Source: Lucifuga dentata
Lineage: Eukaryota > Chordata > Actinopteri > Ophidiiformes > Bythitidae
Length of the DNA stretch: 64,000 nt
Reading direction: 5' to 3'
NCBI GenBank assembly: GCA_014773175.1
Contig: VXCM01000825.1
Span: 30,286-94,285, forward strand
Shown one piece after another: positions 61,356 to 64,000 of this stretch (within the stretch, counting starts at the first letter, position 1; every line of letters begins with the position of its first letter). The notes below the pieces were generated by a model. It did no database searches, was not told the origin of the DNA, and saw nothing but the letters and a program-made list of their open reading frames with translations. The position numbers and the translations under genes were made by a program.

Positions 61356-62630
61356 TGAATATATGTACATTTAAGCATCAACGCTGAGAGAAAGCGATTA
61401 TTTTATTGTTTGCCTTGCTCGTTTTTTCACTTTTGTGGTCATTCGTGAATGCAGGACATTGTGTAGATTCATCATTTTCCGCTCCTGGTGTATCTTTGTG
61501 TTTAAAGAAGAGAGACGCCTTTATTATTCGGGATAAAAATGGCCTCCGTCTTATTTTTGGCCCTGCGCTGGACTCATGGTTTTATAAATAGCTGAGGAAG
61601 TGTGGGGGATACCTGTCGTGGCTCCAGCCTCCCTCCAGCAGAGTCCTGGTACCTCCACGTCACATCCCTCCACCACTAGCCCACTCCGGGCTATGACCCA
61701 GCAACCCCCTCCGGGTTTGAGAAAACAGGATGGGACTCAAATTGAGGGTGTGAGAAAATAAGTCTCTTGTCTAAAACACAAAAGGCCTTCTCAGTTCTGT
61801 ATGAAGCGCTTATGCCTACACTGTCAGATTCTGTTAAAATACAGATTAAAAATAATAATAATAATAATGAGCATAAAACAAGGCTGGAAGATGAGTGTCA
61901 AGATGACACCGTAAGAGAATTTCTTCAAAATGGTGACCACGTTTTTGCGACACTTAGGTTATGAGTGTAAGGTCATAGGGTGGTTTTCTCTCCTCTTTGC
62001 CATCTGTATGTTGAGGTACCTTGTTAATTTCATTTCTGTGTCTCAGGCATATGCCATGTGAACAGCCCTGAGAGTGTTAACTTTCTCTCTTTGCCTCACT
62101 TCTATACACTGTTTCTCTCACACTCTGCTCGCACTTTCTTACGGGTTGATCTGGCTCCATGTTTCTGAGGGTAATGAGGGTTCTGGAATGACAGAGCAGT
62201 CAGTAAAAAAAAAAAAAAATAGTGTGAACAAACGATGGCACTACCGATAATGATGTTAAAATGAGAGTAGGACTGAATTATGATAGGCTGTTGATACTTT
62301 TTTATGACAGTTACTATAGTATTTCATAAACACATTGAAACATATTTTAATATCTTATGAAAACGAATAGCATAGCCTCTACACTCCATCTAATTATGTG
62401 GTCTTGAATCAATATTATCTTCTCAAGATGCTCTTTATCAGTTAAACCGTCATTCAGCACACATATTTGAGCCTGTCTAGTAGAAACTGGAGAAACAGTA
62501 CATGTGCGAATCCTGTAATTCTATTATGCACGAGCATCATCCTCGCCATCCCAGCCCAGGGTGCCAGCCTCTAAATGAGTGGCACTCTGCATCTTTGCCC
62601 TCGTAATAGTGGTCCAATAATCATATTTTG
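61356..62630. other. Non-coding DNA, nothing recognised
   Basis: Includes an (AAT)n patch at 61850-61868 and an A tract at 62206-62219. The 61-codon frame at 61406-61591 is discussed under rejected items. Confidence 0.5.
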
Positions 62631-62655
62631 AGAGAGAGAGAGAGAGAGAGAGAGA
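62631..62655. repeat. (GA)n microsatellite
   Basis: Pure AG run of about 25 bp. Confidence 0.93.
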
Positions 62656-62939
62656 AAAGAGAGAGAGGTCTTTGAAAAGCTTTACTGCCCTTGGTGGATT
62701 GTCTCTACGCAGCAAAAGAGAAATCATTTCTTTTTTTCTGAATGTGCTTTTTTCCCATCTCTGTGAAGGGAATTGTGCTGCCTGTTATTAATGTGCTTTT
62801 GACAGCTTAATTTGATAAGCGGGCTACTTGTTAAAGAAGCCTTGGATTGTTCTCATAGAAAGAACATGCTTTTTTTTTTCCCTCCCATGTTCTTCAAAAT
62901 ACTGCCGCACAGTCTGTCGATGACCCAGTTCTGAGAGAT

Positions 62940-63060
62940 GGTCGAAAACAAGGAAGAGCAGTTCAAAATCCACAGGGAGAAGGAAGGAGAGAAGGAGGGA
63001 AAGGCAAGAGGGTAGTGAGGGTGGGAGAGAGACAGAGAATGATAAAGCGAGAAGGGAGAC
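62940..63060. repeat. Purine-rich stretch
   Basis: G/A-dominated sequence (GGAGAAGGAAGGAGAGAAGG and similar) on the + strand. It is followed at 63147-63171 by a (CTC)n pyrimidine run on the same strand. Confidence 0.75.
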
Positions 63061-63350
63061 TATAAGTAAGAAAGGCACTTGTGGGAAGTTAACTCAAATG
63101 CTTTTCTTTCTTCTGTCTCCCTCCTTCCCTTCCATCCAATCTCTGCCTCCTCCTCCTCCTCCTCTTCCTCATTTTTCTCCTCCTGCATTGAGCAGTCTAC
63201 CTTCTTCTTCCCTGTAGTGTAATCGGAAGAGAAACGCTGGGAACGATAACGGGGATTAGCTTCCAATGGTTAAGTATACGTGTAATGAGTTGTTTATTTG
63301 GGATAATGCACAGTAGGTATAGCAGAAATCCAGAGCTGCCCTCACCTCCC

Positions 63351-63382
63351 ACCTCCTCCTCCTCCTCCTCCTCCTCCTCCTC
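63351..63382. repeat. (CTC)n trinucleotide microsatellite
   Basis: About ten CTC units, which read as poly-serine on + and poly-glutamate on -. A shorter copy of the same repeat lies at 63147-63171. Confidence 0.95.
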
Positions 63383-63838
63383 CATGCACATAGACACATA
63401 CATACCGAAATATGTACATGTAACACATTCAGTTACACTGTTCTTTACATGCAGTATACACACGCACAGGTATGGAAACATGCATTTATTCAGCTGCTTA
63501 CCTTTCTTAGACACACACACACACACACATATGCATACAAATTCCCACGCACAGCTGCGATACAGGTCACTTGCTGTAGGCTGGGGGTTTGGACAGTGGG
63601 AGAGAGGGAAGTTTGGAGGAGTTGGAGGGGTGGGGTTAAATGTGTGTTGTGTGTGCGTGTGCGTGTGTGTACGAGGGATGGGGTTGGAGGGGTAGTAATT
63701 TTCTCATACCATTCTCTGGGTCATAAGGCCTGGGGATTTTTCTCAGGGTGAGGAGAAAGGAAAAATGTTATGATATGAGAAAAAATGAAGGGAAGGAATT
63801 GAAAGAAGGAAAAGGGATATGTCATACCCACCAGCCTT

Positions 63839-63841
<3 letters not shown>

Positions 63842-63869
<28 letters not shown>
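63842..63869. repeat. (GT)n microsatellite
   Basis: Pure GT run of about 28 bp. CA-rich sequence at 63511-63530 and GT-rich sequence at 63642-63670 lie upstream. Confidence 0.93.
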
Positions 63870-63870
<1 letters not shown>

Positions 63871-63970
63871 ATACTCCTGTGCGCACGCATCAAGTTTGTG
63901 TGTATGTTGTTTACATGAAGTGGAAAAAGCTGTTGCCTTGTGGAGGGGACGTGCTCTGCTATCATTAGCT

Positions 63971-63996
63971 GGGGGGGTGGGGGTGGCGATGGGGGG
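63971..63996 (+). other. G-quadruplex-capable motif
   Basis: G7-T-G5-T-GG-CGAT-G6. The first run can supply two GGG tracts, giving four tracts with short loops. It lies at the window edge, so its context is cut off. Confidence 0.6.
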
Positions 63997-64000
63997 TAGT

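Noticed and set aside
61406..61591. 61-codon frame with a signal-peptide-like start (FALLVFSLLWSFVNA)
   Set aside because: Starts with TTG. No ATG occurs in frame between it and the upstream TGA at 61385, and no matching splice pair was seen. Short hydrophobic frames arise easily from T-rich DNA.

Overview
The window looks like 64 kb of vertebrate nuclear DNA, most probably from a teleost fish. It is about 60% A+T and full of (CA/GT)n, (GA/CT)n and other microsatellites. It carries relics of fish-type transposons: a hAT element with a CGGBP1-like finger, an L1 ORF1 relic, a LINE/SINE-type 3' tail, and TTAA-flanked MITEs. There is no bacterial, plasmid or viral gene organisation. I see no complete protein-coding gene. 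The long open frames are reading frames through dinucleotide or homopolymer repeats, or frames without an ATG, without splice logic or without a recognisable domain. The window is therefore a gene desert, the flank of a gene, or part of very long introns. The species and the host gene cannot be named from the sequence alone.

Layout. 1-13 kb is mostly unique A/T-rich DNA with microsatellites and the first MITE copy (4.6-5.0 kb). 13.1-15.05 kb holds a retroposon 3' tail, a (TA)n tract and a 1.08-kb internally deleted hAT element. 15.7-16.45 kb is a strand-asymmetric block, purine-rich then pyrimidine-rich, with a G-quadruplex motif beside an N. 17-26 kb is microsatellite-rich intergenic or intronic DNA with several GC-balanced islands that may be conserved non-coding elements. 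26.9-27.35 kb is the L1 ORF1 relic. 30.56 kb has a strong CTCF-type motif. 33.3-33.9 kb is the best-preserved MITE copy (622 bp, perfect TTAA on both sides). 36.1-36.4 kb has a palindromic AT-rich repeat. 44.1 kb has an 87-N gap in a (GT)n tract. 49.6-50.2 kb is the third MITE copy.

The likeliest functional part is the right-hand end. At 52.06-52.18 kb there is a 120-nt candidate exon with a good 3' splice site and a moderate 5' splice site. At 54.0-54.63 kb there is a CpG-rich, GC-box-containing block ending in a strong GTAAGT donor, which I interpret as a promoter plus non-coding first exon of a gene on the + strand whose coding exons lie beyond the window. Both are inferences.

An important technical feature is that six single-N positions are each flanked by a tandem duplication of 64-66 bp. 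This uniform length shows that they are unmerged contig overlaps and not biology. No CRISPR array, rRNA, tRNA or novel gene system could be supported.
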